Positions 61,909 through 64,000 of a DNA stretch of 64,000 nucleotides are shown in pieces; position 1 is the first letter of the stretch; each line of letters starts with the position of its first letter. Where the stretch lies: assembly GCF_001426545.1 (NCBI RefSeq), contig NZ_LMEZ01000009.1, positions 372,001-436,000 on the forward strand, written 5' to 3'. Origin of the DNA: Mycobacterium sp. Root135. Its GTDB lineage: Bacteria; Actinomycetota; Actinomycetes; Mycobacteriales; Mycobacteriaceae. Made by a program: the position numbers and the translations under genes. Below the pieces are notes generated by a model that searched no databases, was not told the DNA's origin, and saw nothing but the letters and a program-made list of their open reading frames with translations.

Positions 61909-63537
61909 CTAGTGTGAGATTGCCTTCTCGGCGCCGACGCCGGTCAGCGACCGGACTTCCATCTCGGCGTCGAGGACCGGATCGCCGGGCACCTTGGACG
62001 TCATGGTGCCGATGATGCCGAGGACGAACGCCAGCGGAATCGACACGATGCCGGGGTTGGCCAGCGGGAACCACGCGAAGTCCACGCTGGGGATCATGGC
62101 CGTCTTGGCGCCGGACACCGCCGGGGAGAAGACGATCAACACCAGCGTCGAGATCAGCCCGCCGTACATGCTCCACAGCGCACCGCGGGTGTTGAACCGC
62201 TTCCAGTACAGCGAGTAGACGATCGTCGGCAGGTTGGCCGCGGCGGCGATCGCGAAGGCGAGCGCCACCAGGAAGGCGACGTTCTGACCGTTGGCCAGAA
62301 TGCCCAGCCCGATCGCGAAGATGCCGAGTACGACCGCCGTGATCCGCGAGACCTTGACCTGCTCGCTCTCGCTTACCTGACCCTTCTTGATCACGCTGGC
62401 GTAGATGTCGTGGGCGAACGACGCCGACGCGGTGATCGTGAGGCCGGCGACGACGGCGAGGATCGTCGCGAAGGCGACCGCGGAGATGACGCCGAGCAGA
62501 ATCACGCCGCCAAGCTCGAACGCCAGCAGTGGCGCAGCGGAGTTGACGCCGCCCGCCGCCGCCAGGATCTTGTCCGGTCCGACGAGCGCTGCGGCCCCGT
62601 ATCCGAGCACCAGGGTGAAGAGGTAGAAGCCGCCGATGAGCGCGATGGCCCACACCACCGAGCGACGCGCTTCCTTGGCCGTCGGCACGGTGTAGAACCG
62701 CATCAGCACGTGCGGGAGACCCGCGGTGCCGAGGACCAGCGCCAGACCGAGCGACAGAAGGTTGATCTTGGAGGTGGTCGAGGCGCCGTACTGAGCGCCG
62801 GGGGCCAGCACGTCGCGCGCGGCGACGGCCTTGTCCGCCGACCCCGAGACGGCGGTCTGCGCGGCGCCGAGGATCTCGGAGAAGTTCAGGCCGAACTTGG
62901 CCAGCACCATCACCGTCATCAGCCCGGCGCCCGCGATCAGCAGCACGGCCTTGATGATCTGCACCCACGTGGTGCCCTTCATGCCGCCGACCAAGACGTA
63001 GACGATCATCAGGATGCCGACGACGGCGATGACGATCGACTGTCCGCTCCTGCTCTTGACATCGAGCAGCAGTGCGACCAGCCCACCGGCGCCGGCCATC
63101 TGCGCCAACAGGTAGAACAGCGACACCGTCAGGGTCGACGTGGCCGCCGCCATCCGCACCGGGCGTTGCTTGAGCCGGAAGCTCAGCACGTCGGCCATCG
63201 TGAATCTGCCGGTGTTGCGCAGCAATTCGGCCACCAGCAGCAGTGCGACGAGCCACGCGACGAGGAAGCCGATGGAGTACAGGAAGCCGTCGTAGCCGTA
63301 GACGGCGATGGCGCCCGCAATGCCGAGGAAGCTGGCTGCCGACAGGTAGTCACCGGCGATGGCGATGCCGTTTTGCGGGCCGCTGAAACCCCGACCGCCG
63401 GTGAAGAATTCGTCGGCGGTCGCGTTCTTCTTGCTGGCGCGGATCACCACGATCATGGTGATGACCACGAACAGCGCGAAGATGCCGATGTTTGCGACCG
63501 GGTTGCCGATGGTTTCGCTCGCGGCGAGGTACGTCAT
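61909..63537 (-). CDS. actP: cation/acetate symporter (SSS family)
   Basis: 542 residues with 13 or so TM helices. The sodium-solute symporter pattern is seen in FTGGRGFSGPQNGIAIAGDYLSA and LGTAGLPHVLMRFYTVP, which match ActP/MctC monocarboxylate symporters. It follows the small DUF485 gene with a 4-base overlap, the arrangement of yjcH-actP. It probably imports acetate, pyruvate or propionate. Confidence 0.92.
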   Translation of the reverse strand: MTYLAASETIGNPVANIGIFALFVVITMIVVIRASKKNATADEFFTGGRGFSGPQNGIAIAGDYLSAASFLGIAGAIAVYGYDGFLYSIGFLVAWLVALLLVAELLRNTGRFTMADVLSFRLKQRPVRMAAATSTLTVSLFYLLAQMAGAGGLVALLLDVKSRSGQSIVIAVVGILMIVYVLVGGMKGTTWVQIIKAVLLIAGAGLMTVMVLAKFGLNFSEILGAAQTAVSGSADKAVAARDVLAPGAQYGASTTSKINLLSLGLALVLGTAGLPHVLMRFYTVPTAKEARRSVVWAIALIGGFYLFTLVLGYGAAALVGPDKILAAAGGVNSAAPLLAFELGGVILLGVISAVAFATILAVVAGLTITASASFAHDIYASVIKKGQVSESEQVKVSRITAVVLGIFAIGLGILANGQNVAFLVALAFAIAAAANLPTIVYSLYWKRFNTRGALWSMYGGLISTLVLIVFSPAVSGAKTAMIPSVDFAWFPLANPGIVSIPLAFVLGIIGTMTSKVPGDPVLDAEMEVRSLTGVGAEKAISH

Positions 63538-63875
63538 TGCTCGGTGCCTTCCATCTCGGCGCGGATCGCCGCGGCCCGCGGGTCCAGTTCGCGGTTGGCG
63601 AAGCGGACGTAGATCCCGGTGATGAGGAACGTCGTCAGGAATTGTCCGAGGCCGATCAGCAGACCGACGTTGACGAAGCCGAAGACGCGGATCGACATGA
63701 AGTCGTGTGCGAACGCCCCAAGCAGGACGTAGGTGGCATACCAGACGAGGAAGAATGCCGTCATCGGAAAGACGAAGCGGCGCAGGCGGCTTCGTAGCTC
63801 TTGGAATTCGGGGCTGGCCTGCATGTCCACGAATTGTTGGGCCGTGTTGGCCGTCGGCCTATCGGTGGTCGCCAC
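63534..63875 (-). CDS. DUF485 (YjcH-like) membrane protein
   Basis: 113 residues with two TM helices (FPMTAFFLVWYATYVLLGAF and VGLLIGLGQFLTTFLITGIYV). The family is the standard partner encoded before actP. It overlaps actP by ATGA, so the two are translated together. The last 125 bases of the window beyond it hold only its upstream region; nothing else is seen there. Confidence 0.9.
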   Translation of the reverse strand: MATTDRPTANTAQQFVDMQASPEFQELRSRLRRFVFPMTAFFLVWYATYVLLGAFAHDFMSIRVFGFVNVGLLIGLGQFLTTFLITGIYVRFANRELDPRAAAIRAEMEGTEQ

Positions 63876-64000
63876 CGCGGTGCTCCTGACGCTGGAAGTG
63901 AGATCTCGAGGTGAGCCTATTGAGACTCACGTCACATACTCAGCAGATTCGCAGGATGGGACGCCGAAGCCGGGACGGCGTGCGGTGAGCGGTCGGACAA

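Overview
The window is GC-rich actinobacterial DNA, most likely from a fast-growing Mycobacterium (Mycolicibacterium). The signs are an MmpL-type RND transporter, an alpha-methylacyl-CoA racemase (Mcr), a WS/DGAT-like protein, a fasciclin-domain secreted protein, a KstR-type operator, and many short gene overlaps (ATGA, GTGA). From about 33.9 to 47.7 kb the gene order follows, from memory, the M. tuberculosis block Rv1141c-Rv1155 (echA, mcr, SDR, mmpL13, methyltransferase, sirtuin, GntR, omt, Rv1155), with extra genes inserted. No rRNA, tRNA, IS element, prophage or CRISPR array was seen, and no gene-free stretch exceeds 300 bases.

Region 1 (1-12.2 kb) looks like a catabolic island around a PucR-type regulator. 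Leftward genes encode an aldehyde dehydrogenase, an MFS transporter, a dihydroxypyridine-hydroxylase-like FAD monooxygenase, a cupin and an OYE-family reductase that runs off the window. Rightward genes encode PucR, a second FAD monooxygenase of the same type, and a three-subunit molybdenum hydroxylase of the PaoABC type. The likely substrate is an aromatic or N-heteroaromatic compound, but it cannot be named from sequence.

Region 2 (12.2-33.8 kb) is mixed housekeeping and lipid genes: a lipoprotein, an NlpC/P60-like hydrolase, a class III nucleotide cyclase with an altered active site, a limonene-epoxide-hydrolase-like protein, a kinase-like protein, alpha/beta hydrolases, an SDR, a degenerate WS/DGAT protein, a TetR gene divergent from a DUF3556 membrane protein behind a KstR box, a GntR gene divergent from a thiolase / enoyl-CoA hydratase / acyl-CoA dehydrogenase operon, a fasciclin protein, MFS pumps, a GlxA-type regulator, gamma carbonic anhydrase and a CPBP protease.

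Region 3 (33.8-47.8 kb) is the Rv1141c-Rv1155-like block. It contains a nitronate monooxygenase gene broken by an exact 140-bp tandem duplication, and a pair of tandem small acidic-protein genes, each followed by a nearly identical hairpin, of a family I do not recognise.

Region 4 (47.8-64 kb) holds an acyltransferase and a leftward run of APC permease, TetR, aldehyde dehydrogenase, RedY-like protein, PYROXD2-like oxidoreductase and an IlvD/Edd dehydratase. Next comes an IclR-controlled operon with a 4-hydroxy-2-oxovalerate-aldolase / acylating-aldehyde-dehydrogenase pair plus an unusual TIM-barrel-like protein in place of the expected hydratase. The window ends with an MFS pump and an ActP/DUF485 acetate-type symporter pair.
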